NCBI GenBank assembly: GCA_017354895.1
Contig: CP071493.1
Coordinates: forward strand, 6,324,001-6,388,000
Source: Podospora comata
Taxonomy: Eukaryota; Ascomycota; Sordariomycetes; Sordariales; Podosporaceae
DNA length: 64,000 bases
Direction: 5' to 3'
A program made the position numbers and the translations under genes. The notes beneath the pieces were generated by a model, which was not told the DNA's origin, searched no databases, and worked only from the letters and a program-made list of their open reading frames with translations. Below, in pieces: positions 1 to 13,469 of the stretch (positions are counted from its first letter, which is position 1; every line of letters begins with the position of its first letter).

Positions 1-2527
1 CGGTCGCTATTGGCGCAGATGGCGGCTTGGAGTCCCGCATGCCTCAGATCGCTCCAAGCCCTCCATGAGAAAACCATTGCTTCCAGTGCCAAAGATCCAT
101 CTCTAGACGACTTGCTCAAAGTCGTTGTTACAAGGCCTCGGTCATTTCCCCAAAATATTTGTGGTAGTAGATGCCCTAGATGAATGTGTAGAGAGGCAGA
201 CCCTTTTGAAGCATATCAAGACTATTTCAGAAGTCTCTGGCGTGCATCTTCTCGCACTCAGCCGTCCAGAAAGGGATATTGAACTTGTACTACAAGACGC
301 TCCCACCAGGACAAGACTAGTAGATGTCGACGTCGATGCAGACATCGGCCTGTATATTGACCATAGGAGGAAATCCTCAGATGACATGAAAGAATGGGAT
401 GACATTGTCAAAAGAAAAGTTCGCGAGGTTCTGACTTCGAAGGCTGAGGCATGTCAGTATTGTTGCAAGACATACGACATCCTGAGCTCCGGTCTTTAAC
501 TCATAGTTGAACAGGTTCCGCTGGGCACAATGCCAACTTGACGCCTTGGAAATATGCACCAGTTTCGAGGAGATTGACGAAGTGTTGTCATCGCTCCCAC
601 AAGATCTTCCCGCCACGTATGAACGAATACTGGCACGACTGGAAACAAGAAGTCTCAGAAATGTTAGACTGGTACTACTAACCCTCTCTTTTGCGAAGCG
701 AGACCTCACAGTCGACGAGCTCTCGGACATTCTTTGCATCGACCCCAATGGAGACCTTCGCATCAAAAACACTGGGATCTATTGGAACCGTCTACTCACC
801 TCTTGTTCAAGCCTTGTGTCCCTTTCGCCGATGTCTCCCTCGTCGGAGATTGATAGCAGAGCTCACATACGGCTGGCGCATTTCACGGTCAAGGAGTATT
901 TGGTATTTAAAGAGATCGAACTTGGAAAGGCCAGCAGATGTGCACTCAGTGCTGGAGAGGGGAGTCGTGTCATGGCAAAATTATGTCTTGCCTGCCTGCT
1001 CTATCACGAGAAGGTCATATCGTTTCAGCCAACAACACTGAAGAGGGATCCCTTTACTGTCCATGCGCAGATATTTTGGGCGACCCATTCAAGAGATGCA
1101 AACGGCGAACACGTGAGGGTGTGACACGCTTGATAAACTCCTCTTTGAATTTCTCAGCGGGGATTTTCGCGGGCGCATATTTGAATTGGCAACGTGCGTC
1201 ATTCCAAACTCGCGCCAACCACTCCAGGTTTGTGATACCGGAGGAGTTGGAAATGCCAATATCACCCCCGTTGGCCTGAACTATCATGGACGCAGATTTT
1301 GTCACAGGATTTGGTAGAACAACCAATCATTTGTGCAAGCAAGGCAAATCTGTATCGGACCGTCCAGAGGTTTTTGGATGAAAGACCTCAGAACCATGAC
1401 GCACGCATCTTGGGTGCTGCAATGGGGCAGGTAGTATCAATCGATACGCGGGAAACGATGGAAATATTGCTTCGCAGCGGACAAGTTGATGTCAACTTGA
1501 CCCTTGACAAACGCTTGCCGCTCATGCCTTTCGCCACTCCATATGGCTCTGCTATCACGCCAAGACGAGTTTCACAAAACCATGGACATGGTAGAATGGC
1601 TGTTGTCGCTGGAAGCTGATACAAGGCGACAGTCATACTTGAGAAGCCCTCTTCACTTTCTATGTCTAATTCAAACTCACAGTGATGCCTCCACCGCTCT
1701 AGCAACCAAGCTACTCGAAGCAGGGGTTGATCCTAGCGAGGGCTTTGAGTTTCAATATTTCGAGGTTCAGCTGGCTACTCCTCTCCAGTGTGCAGCTGCA
1801 AATAACAACGGCGATACAGGCACAGCACTTATACAAACTCCCCTTCGGCACGGCGCAAATATCAACCTTGTGAGGGGGGAAAGCCAGGAACATGTCTTCA
1901 TGCAGTGGCTTTACCCCGTTGCGCGGATCAGTTCGCTTTTTCTGTTGGGAAGTGGCGCAGATCTTCACCTTGCTAGTCCAAAATACGGATTTGTTCTTGC
2001 TTGCTGCTGGATATGCCAGGGCAAAGGATATAATGAGAATCTGCATCGAAAACGGACTGGGATGGAGCGAGTTCGTCGACGACTCTGATGATAGAATCTC
2101 TGGCATCTCACCCGACCCAAGCCTGGAAGCAAATGAGTGGCGAGGCCCAAGCCCCGGTTGTTGAAGGATATCATTCTTTTTCTTGCGTCCCAGCCAGGTG
2201 ATTGAACGTCGCCATCGGTCGAATTGCTCCCTGAAGATGCTCAAGGCCGTCTTAGCCTACGGTGCGCCCATCAAGCCCAGGTCTCTCAAACGCGTGGTTA
2301 CATATAAACCGGCGGACAAGCCCGACATTGCGATATTCATCGAGTATTTGGAGACTACACCAGAGACCGAGTGGAATCTTGAATGGAACGACATCGGCTA
2401 CAGGTTCAATGTGGCCAAGAGAGTATTTGAGAAGCGAGATGACAGGCTAACTGACATGACGGAGAGTTTGCAACGGATCGTGGAGGCAAGCTTGAATACA
2501 TCCATCACGTGTTCTGTTATGGACTAG
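1..2527 (+). pseudogene. Decayed NACHT-ankyrin (NLR-type) gene, 5' end outside window
   Basis: This resembles fungal STAND proteins of the NACHT-ankyrin type, which act in non-self recognition and incompatibility. The Walker B segment (FVVVDALDEC, about 159-190) and the following SRPERDIE block are clear. A second block has the usual LPQDLPATYERIL and FRWAQCQLDALE motifs (about 510-660) and a HFTVKEYL motif near 880. Ankyrin-like text follows at about 1300-2500 (for example PLHMALLS and RSPLHFLCL). Homology moves between frames at several places: near 120, at the exon junction near 455-512, near 1110-1125 where the text resumes as EGVTRLINSSLNF, and repeatedly in the ankyrin part. An intron with donor GTCAGT and acceptor CAG at 511 is likely, but the exon before it is one base out of phase. 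The Walker A half lies left of the window. A broken host gene is the best reading; sequencing error could explain one break but hardly all. Confidence 0.75.
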
Positions 2528-3277
2528 TAAGTAGCATTGTAGCCTCTCCAAATAGGTACTCTCAGTGTTTAACTTCTCTAGAGCTTTTGAATACCTCTCA
2601 GGTGGCTTTTACACATCAAACTTCACCAAACAACAGAAAGAGCCGTCCGTGTTCAGTTAAGAGTGACATCTGAATAGGTACCTCTAGTGATATTATTAGA
2701 AGCAAAAAAATCTCCAGATGTATGGGGACAAGGCGGGATATCATCTCCAATTTGTCTCGTAGCTAATCCCAGGTGTGCATGCTACTAGTAGTAAGACATA
2801 CTTTCTCATCCAACCCCTTCACCCATGATCAATCTTTACCTATACCGACTCTCAGCCACCGAGAACGGGGTCCCCGGCTGATGCATGCACGTTCAGAAAC
2901 GTGTATTCACATGTGGATTACCCTTTCACGCGTCTGCCTTGTGGGGTTCTGGTAGCCTACTACCCTGGCTACCTGTCTGACATCTGCTCACAGATACCGT
3001 TTGTCATCTCAGAATATCTCATGAGCAACGCAGACACAAGAACTCGTATGAATCTCAATGATCACCGCCTTTCGGCACCTCGGTTAAACATTCGGAACGC
3101 TAACCCATCAAAAACCCGCCGGCTTGACTGCCACGGGTGACCGTCTATACCTGCCAAATAGAAATCCCCACAGAAAGCTCCATGATGCCAAAATTCCTTT
3201 TTCCATCCACCTCCGCCAAGTATCACCAGATTAGGTACCTACATTTCGTACAAAGTGGAGCAAAGGTGTGTACGCAA

Positions 3278-3307
3278 CAAAAAAAAAAAAAAAAAAAAGA
3301 AAAAAAA
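3278..3307. repeat. Poly-A tract
   Basis: A run of A residues about 30 bp long, interrupted by one G at 3299. No retroelement sequence or target-site duplication is visible beside it, so it reads as a simple homopolymer. Confidence 0.9.
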
Positions 3308-5590
3308 GTCGACGTCCACGAAGCAAACAAAACCGAATACGACAAAGCCGCGGGAGTGACGTTCTTCTGGAGTAAGTGGAGGACCAAGCCCACGCGGCAT
3401 TTCTCCACGTGAAACCCACCGTTTCAGAGAAACAGGAAAACGACGGGGAGGGGAGACAGAGAGCAGAAAACGGCGAGCTGCATTCCTAGGGTGATGGGGT
3501 TGGCAATGTGGAACGAATCACACCTTGGGCACGTGGCATTTTTTTTCTCATCAATCTCCGGAAGGCTTGCTTCCATCCAATTTTTTTTTTTTCCTTCTCT
3601 TGAGCTCACCACAAGCCGGCGGTGAAACGCTCTTGGGGGCGGGGGACGAAGTAACCTTGGCCAATGCGTCTTGTTGTGTTGCAGGAAACACAATTTTTGT
3701 CTACCGGTGACCGGGCCTTCGTTCGAGCGGAGGGGGAGCAATGACAAGAAGAGTGTGGGGATGATATGATGGAGAATGGTGCATTGGGAAAGGAATCTCG
3801 TCAATGCAATTGCCCAAAGACTACCTACATAGTATAGGAACCCCCACCAAGAGGAGACAACGTCGTATTGTACCCCACGTAAGAAACGATGGAGATTTTG
3901 TCTCCAAGTCGTACATTTCCTGGCTCCAAAAGAGGTTTAATGTGCGAGCAGGGGTCCGCTGCCGAAACTGCGAAGGGAAACAACGGGCGATGCCATGTTG
4001 GGCTTTCAAGTCCTGTCTGCTGCAGGGAAAAGGGAGACTGGCGTTCTGACAAAGCGGCGTGGCAACGGATCCTGAGTTTTGATATTATATTGGTAGCAAG
4101 CTAGGCTTGGAGGAGAAATCTAAGCGGATGCGGCGCGCTGTCACAACAGGACGACCGGCATCTTGCTGGGTGCGGGAAGCATTGCCAAGACATATATCGA
4201 GGGACCCTGGTTTGCGCGCATCTGTGAGAAGAGAAACATGCACTGCATATGAACATCTTCATGCACGAGAAGAACTGACTTGCAGTTGTGACTTTCCCTT
4301 GGGCTCGAGGATTGCCATCGAAAGGGGGGGGGGGCTGCTCAATCACCGGTCCGGCATGGGTTTCGGGTTGCGAGGTCGCCGATCGACTAGCTCCGGCTTG
4401 CTCTGGAAACCCCGGCATGTCTCGAAGATGCCACTGCTGCGTTAGACTCGGCGAACTCGGCGGTCGAGGTGGATTTGGTCGGCTCACTCGGCAGCGATTT
4501 GCTGTTGCATCCTGTCCCAATGTCCGCGTCCCGTCAGAGCGCTACATGCATCCCAACGCAGGTGATAATTGGACGGGTTCATCACCGCATATCAGACGAC
4601 TTCGGTGGTGAAGGCTTTGAGATTATCGCATAGTATCAGCATATTATGACACGGTTACTACTCCGATACCAGGTCGGAAGATTTTGAAGCAAAAGGGGAG
4701 CCGTCCCAATGCCGGGAATCTCCCGTCTGGTGACCTGATACGAAGTACCACCTCATCTCAAGTTTCTTGAACAACATTTCGGCCTGATGGGATGTAGTAA
4801 CCAAGAATTATGGCGCTGTCGCCCCACCGTCTATCGTATTGATGCATCTGTTCCGTTACGGTAGCTTGGGCTTGGGGAAGACACGACTGAACAAAGAATG
4901 CCTGAGCGTAGGTAAGATATGGATGGCGTTTTGATGCTGGCTTCGAGTGCCAAGCGCCAGAGATGCAGGCTCTTCTCCAAACAACAAACAATATGTGTTT
5001 TGGCGGCGGCCACAAATGTTTGGGAACATGTATGGAGTTGAGTTGATGAAGGTGTCGTTTCCTCAGCGGGCGGCCATGAAGATGAGCTCGGGCCGTTCCT
5101 TGCCCTGTGATGCAGGCAACGGGATGGGGAGGCAATGACTGGTGTTTCGCTCTTTGACGAATGCGGAATTCCCTGCAGCGGGTGGGGCTCAAGTTGTGGG
5201 GTCCGGGAACAGGGGCCTTTTCAGGAACAGGCACCAAGTCGTCACCTCAGTGCTCGCAGAAAACGTGTTCGGGCTGCATTGCAGGTCTTCCTCGCCATGC
5301 CATCATCTGAGCGTCCCAGCGCCTTCTCGATCCCATCCTTTTTTTGGTATCCCTGCCGCCCGCGTCCGCCGTGCCACCGTGTGTGATTCCGTATGCTGGA
5401 GCCATCATTGGGAGCTCTGTGCACTTCCCTCGGGCCCACTGCAACGTCGTCTCAACAGCCATTGCCTACGGCGACGAATCATGGCCAGCACAACGGCTGC
5501 CATTCCGGCTGATCAGTGACCAAAAGACAGGGCACCCCCCCTCGCAACCCAAAACAGCCTCATCTGAGTCCTGTTGCGCATAACGACGAC

Positions 5591-5654
5591 GCTTCCACGC
5601 TTCCACGCTTCCACGCTTCCACGCTCCCACGTTCCCACGCTCCCACGCTCCCAC
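5591..5654. repeat. 8-bp minisatellite, eight units
   Basis: Eight head-to-tail copies of GCTTCCAC: the first four are identical, the last four carry C or T variants (GCTCCCAC, GTTCCCAC). Because 8 is not a multiple of 3, the repeat reads through every frame and produces artificial open frames on both strands. Confidence 0.95.
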
Positions 5655-8600
5655 GCACCTTCCTGATTCCACACGAGGTGCTCGACGTTTGTGATCGTCG
5701 CGGAACGTTGTGGCTGCATCCGCCATCGAGATGTTTATGCGCCCTCCCCCTGGCCCTGGGAAGAGTGGGTGGCAGACCGGGGAACTGGACCGTGAAGCGT
5801 CAAGACCTTCCGCCTCGACTCTCTCAAGACATTGTCGACTTGGCGGAAGACGACACCGCTTAGCCAAGCGACGAAGCTCGCTGATGTTACATTCGGTCGC
5901 CGTTGTGACGAAAAAAGATACTCGCCAAATCGGACCCGCAAACGTATGACGGAATGCCCCATTCCCATCCATGCAGCACGAGGCAAGCGGGGTTGATAGC
6001 AAGCAATTTGTTGACCATATTGACCTTTTCCAACGACTACCCAAACGAGACACGCTCCGCTTACTGTTGATCAGTCACATCTTGAGGCTGGGTAGGTATC
6101 AGAGACAACCACCGAGATACACGTCTCTACCTGTCCACAATGATAGATATCCTCGCATCGTGCCGTGTCGTGGGGGTTCGTCCCAGCTACAACTGAAATA
6201 TGGGACAACTGATGAGAAAAGTGCTAGGCAAGGACCTAATATGCTAGAAATAGCCTCAGGACAACCTCCTCGGCCAAATATTAGCGCCCTTTCACCTTAC
6301 CGGCCCTGCTATTGACAGGCAAAGCCTTTGTTAAACCGGAAGAATCGCCAACAGAGCGCTTATCGGTTGACAACCAGCAGGCAGATTCACCAACGTGCCG
6401 TCTTCATCAACAGGTTCTTCTCAATGAGGCTTCCCTCGTGGCCCCTGCGCAGATCAACCGACCTTGCGTGCTTGCTAGAGCATGGAAGCGTTCCCCGCAG
6501 CGCTTTCGGCGAGCTTGACGACGTGCTCCGTGGGAAGTATCTTCAGCCGGCAGATCGCATCTCCGTTTTGGGCAGCCCGGATCAGCCTCCCACGGCCAGC
6601 CTGAGACATCGCTTCAGAGCAGAGCGCTTCTCGAGCACCGGCAGTTCATTGAGATCTTCCGTACTGGTCTAAATGCAAGCTTATCATGGACCACAACAAC
6701 GTACGTTGGGTTACAGAACTACAGTCTTAGCAGTCTGTATAGTCTTCAACAAGCAATCCGGACACACAAGCGGAATCAGCAGCTCTGTTCAAGGTTCTCC
6801 CTCGGGCTGTTTAATATTGTCGACTTGATTCGCAAGCTGGGCGACGTTGCATCTTTGGATACTACCACAAGCGTCTGTGGGTGTTCATCTCAAAAAAACC
6901 AAAAGCGGTTTCGAATCTCCCGGAAGGGAAAGCCAAGCTGTCAAGCTCAAGCATCCTTATTGTCGACAGCCCAGATCTGGATGGACCTTGCGCCCTGAAG
7001 CCTGCGTGCATGAGTGTACTGGGCGATGTTACGGTACGCAAAGCGCGCTCTTGACACCATCGCTTTGACCTCGCCATCGGTTTCTCGAAACTGTCTGGCA
7101 AATGGCGGTCCCGCTGTCTTGTGTCCCGAAGCTAACTCCACCACAAGTCCGCCTTCAATGGAATTTTTGTGTGTCCAATGGCGTTCAAAAGAAAAACGAT
7201 GGACAGTCATGTGGAGCTGGTGCTCTTAACGGCTCAATGCGATGTGCCTCATCGCTGCCTTCTTCGTGACCTGTGACCCAATATCCAACCCAGCGAACAC
7301 CGCCATGTGTATGTACAACACACATAGACATCCCTGGAAAGCTAAACGTCAAGCTCTTGCATTCGGGTCCGCAGAAACGCAAACTCGGGCAAGATGGTGG
7401 ATATTCATGCGGACTGTTTGTCTGATATTGGACCTGGTGTGGTGCCAATCTCGCAGTCGAACATTCCCACGACAAAAAGTGTCATCTGCTCGCTTGATGC
7501 TACACTATAGCAGCTCCGAATTATCATGGCCTCTTTTCCTCCTGTCCTCCAGAGCTCGATTACCGCCCCAATACGGTCGCCCGCATGTCACCAAGTACCG
7601 GATCGTCCTTGTAGCGGCGCATCAGTGGTCCAAAGCTTCTGGAGATGTCGCGGATTTGCTCGGCATCGTCAGTGCGTGGACCAGGGCCAGCTTTTCGTAA
7701 CAGCACACCACACACCCTCTCGCCCAGGTCTTCATGACTTCTGCGCACAAGCCTCCTGCTGGCTCTTTGTATTCTCCAATCCCTTCTCACCAGTCACGTC
7801 TGCTTCTGCCCAAGAAGAAGATGGGATCGGGCATACTCCGGCTGAGAGCTGTCGTCCTGCTTCTCATCACCTTCCGTGCACCTTCTCCACATCCCACCTT
7901 CCCGTCCGTCCACCCCCTGAGCTCTGCTCGTCACCCCACCACCCCACCAAAACATCCCCTTGCTCCGGCGCTCCAGGCTCTGCCCCTCAGACGCAGGCGA
8001 GGGGTCGTCTTGCTCGCGAATGCAAGGGCACACACTCAGGAATGCTTCTGCGAGCAGCGGTCGATTTACCTCGCAGCATGCACGCGTCGCTTCGAGACAG
8101 AGAAGGCCCTGAGCCCCGGGCCCTGGCTGGGCTTCCAGGCATGAGATGAAGGATGACGTCCATCAAGGTGCACAGTCTCAGGAGCCGGACGGTTGTGCTT
8201 ATTATTTTTCCTTTCGGGATTTCCACTCAACGCGGTGCCCGTTTGTTGGGTAGCCTGCTGCCCGTTGTGCAGCAGCCGGAGTTGCACTTGCACCGTCCTC
8301 TTTTGTTTACCATTTTCATCAGAGAACCTCCATTCCCGATCCCCTGTTCGAAAACCTCGACGAAACCACGCATCGGTGCGATGACCTGCATGGATAGGGA
8401 CCATTCAGCATCCGTACCCACCATCGCCGCGCAGACCGTTTTCTTTGCTACCCGCCCCACATGTGACGGCCAAACTACCTTGTACCCTGGACCAGGGCAG
8501 GGCCGCTCCGAGTGTCCTAGGCCGGGAGGATGTTCCTCTTTGACCCATCATGTCCACTACCTTTTCTTCTTTCTTCCCGGTCTTCTTGTTGGTTGACAGG

Positions 8601-9188
8601 ATGAGTGAGCCCGCACGGAGCAGGGCTTCTTCTTGCCTGTGTATCATGGAGATGCATACAGACAGGCATTGGGCCAAGCCAGAGTTATACTTCCTTGTTT
8701 CCATCAGCTCTTGACATGGAAACACACCCTTCCGCGTTGTTTCCCATCACTTCACCTACACACAATACCCCAGGATATAATTTCTAGCGGGGGTCCTCGT
8801 CAAGCGCTTGCGAATCCACAAGCATGCCACACACACCAGGCGAACACCCACACCTTTCATCAAAGTTCTTTCTTGTGAAAGCCACTCAGCTCGGACCAAC
8901 TGACGTTTCTGATATCTATTCGGGTTATTTGTTTGCAGTTCCCGCCCGCAACGGTCAAGACAGGGGCCCCGTGGAGACATTATCTTGGGGGGCGTGTTGA
9001 ACGCTTTTTTCTTTCTCCATACCACTCCCGCTTGATTTGCGCCTCAGCCTTTTTTTGACCTTGTTCTTGTCTTGTCCCTTTCGTCTCTCCCGAGTGGGGT
9101 CCATCTAATACTGGGTTTCGGTTGCATTTCAAGTATACCCCCATCCACAACTTGGTCCTTCTTTTTTTTTTTTTTTTCCTTTTTTGTT

Positions 9189-9195
9189 TATATAA
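9189..9195 (+). promoter_or_regulatory. TATA box upstream of the 54-residue protein gene
   Basis: TATATAA directly after a long pyrimidine (T-rich) tract, about 200 bp before the start codon at 9391. The CT-rich tract followed by TATA is a common core promoter layout in filamentous fungi. The distance leaves room for a 5'UTR containing the intron proposed at 9308-9365. Confidence 0.5.
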
Positions 9196-9307
9196 ACTCG
9201 GGTCACCACCTCGTCTTCTTCCACCCTCATCAACTATCCCCTTCAACAACATCAGCCTGACCTCCACAGCAACACATATCGGCCAACACTTGGCTACCGC
9301 CTACCAG

Positions 9308-9365
9308 GTAATATATCTCCCCGTTTTGTTCTTCTGTCTTGCCACTCAAACTAACCGTCGTCAAG
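9308..9365 (+). other. Probable 5'UTR intron of the 54-residue protein gene
   Basis: Fifty-eight bases from GTAATA to AAG with an internal CTAAC branch-like site, ending 25 bases before the start codon. Size and signals match the coding introns elsewhere in the window. Confidence 0.5.
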
Positions 9366-9390
9366 GTCACAACTTCACTCGAGCACAAAA

Positions 9391-9555
9391 ATGTGCGACT
9401 TCACCAAAAACTACTACATCTACACCGGCTGCATGGACCCGGGGGTACACTTCTTCCGTACCTCGGTCGACGGGAGCCGCCAACGCTCGTGTCCCAGAGG
9501 CCCTCACGAGCGCTACATCATGCAGCCCGGACAGTGCCCTCTCTGCCACGGTTGA
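9391..9555 (+). CDS. Small 54-residue Cys-containing protein of unknown function
   Basis: The frame starts MCDFTKNYYIYTGCMDPGVH and ends GQCPLCHG, 54 residues then TGA. It has five cysteines (2, 14, 34, 49, 52), the last two as a CPLC pair followed by His, which would suit metal binding. It is rich in aromatic and charged residues and has no signal peptide or membrane segment. The layout, with a conserved-looking C-terminal CPxC pair, resembles short uncharacterised proteins I recall from ascomycete genomes, but I cannot name a function. A TATA box lies at 9189. A probable 5'UTR intron runs 9308-9365 (donor GTAATA, branch CTAAC, acceptor AAG). The surrounding DNA has no other gene for several kb, so a compact frame with normal codon use stands out. 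Confidence 0.65.
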   Translation: MCDFTKNYYIYTGCMDPGVHFFRTSVDGSRQRSCPRGPHERYIMQPGQCPLCHG

Positions 9556-9917
9556 AAAACCATCAGTCCCTTCGACCAACGTCCTTTTTTCCTGGACTTG
9601 CCGGAAAACCCATCACCTTGTACACCACCACACCCCGACAACGATGCCAAACCCTGATGAATGAATGACCAGCTTTTTCTTGTATTTTTGTTCGGGCGGG
9701 AGGGGAAGGCGAAAGGCGTTTTTTTTTTTTTCCTCCAGTCATCATCATCATTATCATCATCATCAGCGGCCTCGTCTTTTTCTTTTACTAGCATTCTTTC
9801 TTTTCGGGAGCGGAAACCAAAATACCCCTTTCAGTCATTACCAATCTTTGTAATTCATTTTTTCTTTCTGCGGGCCAATCAGGCGGGGAGAAGAATACAC
9901 CAAACGAATCCGAGAAT

Positions 9918-9951
9918 ACCACCAACACCACCACCACCACCACCACCACCA
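9918..9951. repeat. ACC trinucleotide repeat
   Basis: About ten ACC units with one interruption (ACCAACACC near the left end). No supported coding frame uses it. Confidence 0.9.
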
Positions 9952-10319
9952 GAATACAACGCCTATGCAGGAAGACAACCAACCGGGACGGATAGGACGG
10001 GAGGAGGTGGTGAGGGAGAATCCATCGCTAGAGCTGCGCCGAATGTTGGATGGGGGAAAGAGGCCAGGGACAATGGAGAGAGAAGGGGGGGGAGGGGCGG
10101 ATACCGGACTGCTTCGGAGGGGGGAGATCTCAAAGTGGGGAACGGAGGGAAGGCTTTTTGTCTCTCGGTGGGGGTCTGCAACTTCCTCCGTGGCCTGATG
10201 GCATATGTTGATGGGAGAACAGCTGTGGTTGGTTGACGAGACCCATACCAAATTTGTGGCCACCCATTTTCGAGAAAGAGGAAGGCAGGGCTTGGTGTCT
10301 GTATCTACCATGTAGCTGA

Positions 10320-10338
10320 TGTGTGTGTGTGTGTGTGT
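10320..10338. repeat. GT dinucleotide repeat
   Basis: About nine TG units in non-coding DNA. Confidence 0.9.
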
Positions 10339-13300
10339 TGTGTCAAGTGTGCATTATACAGCAATTATACCCCCCCCCTCTCTCTTCTACCGTTACCTTG
10401 GCTGTTCATCATCATCATATCAGATATCAGGTGTGACAAAGATGGTGGAAGGCATGACGGCACTGAGGACAAGAGTAGGGAGAGAAAGGAGCGCTGCTGA
10501 TGTTACTGTCGTAACAATATGACCGTCATCCATTCCCAACCAATGCATCCATCCAAGATTTTGCACACAAAAACGTGGCTTACCACGTCTCGGATCCCCG
10601 TGCGGTTAGCCCAGCCGGTGATGGTGGTGTGGCATGGCTGGTGAAGTGAGACTATCTTCTGATCCCCAGATAAACCGCGAGAATAAATGAGACAACTTCG
10701 GCGTAAGGCTATCGCCGCCTCCTGGGGAAGGTCCAAGAGAGATCAAGACAATCATGGGGGCATCTCCGGTCGGGGACCGTCGTCGATGATGTGTCGAAAG
10801 GAAAGCACTGGATGGTGACTAACTTTCTCGGTAAGATCCTCGGAAGCGGAGGGAGGGAAATCAGAGCGAGACCAACCAGTATCACCACGGCCACCCTCCC
10901 AGCCCTCTAGCCAGTGTGCGGATGGATGGGCGGCCATGCATGCATGTCTCTCCTTACGCTAACACTGATCATCAGGTTGTTTTTCTTCAACAGCAAGGAG
11001 AAACACGCTTGGGTCCTGCCGAACGAGGCCTCTTATTGCATATCTTATGCTTGTCTAGACCCAAAGGCTGCAGGCGTGTGCGCGAAGGGGGTTAGATGGG
11101 GGTGTGATGGTGGTGTGGAGATGAGGAGGGCTTGTCCTTCCTGTTTGTGCTCGCTGCCTTCAGATAAGGAGGGGAGAAGGTATATATGATGGATAGTTTA
11201 GTCTGAATTGGTCATAACATATAGACGACTAGGAAAGGCGAGACGAAGGACTGCCATTGCAGCTTGTCCTGCCCTTCACCAACTCCTAGCTCGTCAGGCT
11301 GGCTGGGGCTGGTGTCATCATCAGTACCAACTTGGCTTGCTGACTTCTAATATCGCGGAAGATTCTGCCTATTCAAGGTATGGTCAGCAGCTCACGTCGT
11401 AGCCCAGTCGGATTCCACCGAGAACCTGGACGCTCCCCACCTAGCAACATCGTTGGGATGGCGGTATGTGACATCCAGCTCATGCAGAGAAACTATATGA
11501 CTTGACAAACAAGAAACCGGAAAGAAGGGTGGCGTGGTCCAGCGGCTGCCGTGAGACGATAAGCGGCTTGCAAGGGGGGTGGGTGAGGGGGCAAAGCTAC
11601 TCCGCTCGACGGCGACCGAGATGGCAGCTGTTGGGGGGGGGGGAGGAGGGGGGGTGTGAAAGAGTAGAGAAGAGAAGGGGGGACCCATGACTGGTGATAC
11701 CGTGATGCGTTGGCAACACTATCTTGTTCTCGGAGGGCGGCGGTAGCAGCGATATCGACTCTATGGAGGCCTGAGGAGGCGACCAGAAGGGAGTATAGCA
11801 GCGCTCCGATATAGCCTGCTGCCCAGTACCCACGTTCCCCTCACAACGGACTCATTCTTGAGCTCTTGTTCCCCTCATCATGACGAGACCAGCTGCCATA
11901 GAGGCCACTTAACTCTGCCGAGCTGACCTGGAATATTAAGCATGATTTGGTTCCACCAAGCAAGCGTGGTAACTCGTTAAAGAGCAAAGCAACCTGCTCA
12001 CCTCCTCCCACAAACATGTTGAGTGAGTGGCTGATTTAATGACTAACAGAAACGTTCCTTGTATCGGAGCCAACTGATTTGAGGCAAGCAGAGAGCGGTG
12101 TCCGTTTTCGTCCCTCTTTTTCGGTACATGTAATGGCGCAATTCTGTCGATCTTTCGAGGAAACAAGCGGGATTTTCGCGTGAGGAAAGATGTATCTTGA
12201 AACGAAGTCAAGGGCAAGATGGGAGTGACCTGAGTTGGTGTAGCTCTTCTGACCAGCTGTCAACTGTCTCGGCACAACAGCCAGCCCTCCGCCTAGCACT
12301 GTGGTTGATAGTGATGCATTGTGTGCCAGCACCCCTTCCACAACGATCTCTTCACGGGTGGCTGCATGTAAGGAATTTGGGCGAGAGTATTGCGCCCTTG
12401 GCATCACTGCACATCGCCGTGACTCGAGGTTCCCCCCAGAGTTATCTTGCCCACTTGCTGCGTCTAGTGGCTGTGGTCTTCCCATACCATGACGAGAAAT
12501 CGCAGCCACTTTGATAGAGAGCAGTCAATGCGTTAAACTTGGAATCGATACAGCGGACATGCCAGAACATGACAGGCCAACACGATGCTGTCACAAGATA
12601 TCTCTCGCATGGCTGGCAAACAGAGCCTACCACGTTGAGACAGGAGGTAAGCAGGGGCCGATGTCCACGACTGGGGGAGACGTCCTTGGTTGATCCGCCA
12701 TTCAACAGTTGGTGACAAAGCAGAGGATCAAAAGCTGGGATATGGGACTGTACAAGGGCTCAATGAACTGGAAACCAGGCTCGAGCTCCAAGACAGCCCT
12801 TGTGGGTGTGGTGAACTCGTGGCAGATTAGCGAGGTGCCGCTTGCTCTCCCGATGGGTGTGTATTCTGGGACACGGGACATAGGGGTGATCGGGTTGAGA
12901 TCAGATGTATCGCCCCGCTCGTAGTACTGGCTAGACGCCTGGCTGGCGGCAAGAGAGTGTTCGACGACTGGAGCCAATTTGGTCCTCAGAACCATACCCA
13001 AAGGATCTGTGGTACCCTTGACGTTGTAGATAGGATTGGGGCCCAGAGCGCGGAGAGAAAACTGTCGAGCTGACCTGACCTTTGATGGACACACCCCTGT
13101 AGACTCCCTTGTGTCTGACTGCCGCAAAAATGTTCAGTTTCAGGCGCCCAGGACGTATCTGATGAAGCGTTTGCATTCTGTTTCCAGCGGGGAGTGCACT
13201 ATGCATAAATCTCGTTTGAGGGCACTGACCCTCACCTGTGTGAGAAACGGCTTTGAGGGAGGTCGATCAGTGAACCAAGCAGGTACTCCTGTCCAAATCG

Positions 13301-13469
13301 GGATAGCCACACAGACCTTCTGTCGTCGGTCCGGGCCCTCGGGTTGATCTTGGCATAGAACCGGATGATCAAGCGCCAACAATCCACCCCATGTCTTCAG
13401 ATTTCAGTTCCTGAACCACAGTATTGTCTGTGTCGGTAGAGCAGTGGCGCAAGTCATTCTTGACCAGAG

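Larger units (their letters stand above)
2528..9188. other. Gene-poor region, no supported gene
   Basis: I see no recognisable coding region. Open frames here are short, lack family motifs and owe their length to GC content or to repeats. The stretch contains homopolymer runs (A-run at 3278, G-run at 4325) and an 8-bp tandem repeat. It may hold regulatory DNA or noncoding transcripts, but nothing in the sequence proves that. Confidence 0.5.

Noticed and set aside
5466-6053. Minus-strand 195-codon open frame
   Set aside because: Its centre is only the 8-bp repeat read as Trp/Gly/Val/Glu text; no start context or homology.
6890-6930. GGTTTCGAATCTC, resembling a tRNA T-loop
   Set aside because: No acceptor-stem partner, D-loop or anticodon arm at the expected distances.
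9661-10236. 191-codon plus-strand frame with a Pro run
   Set aside because: Runs through homopolymers and the ACC repeat; no motif and no support from splice signals.
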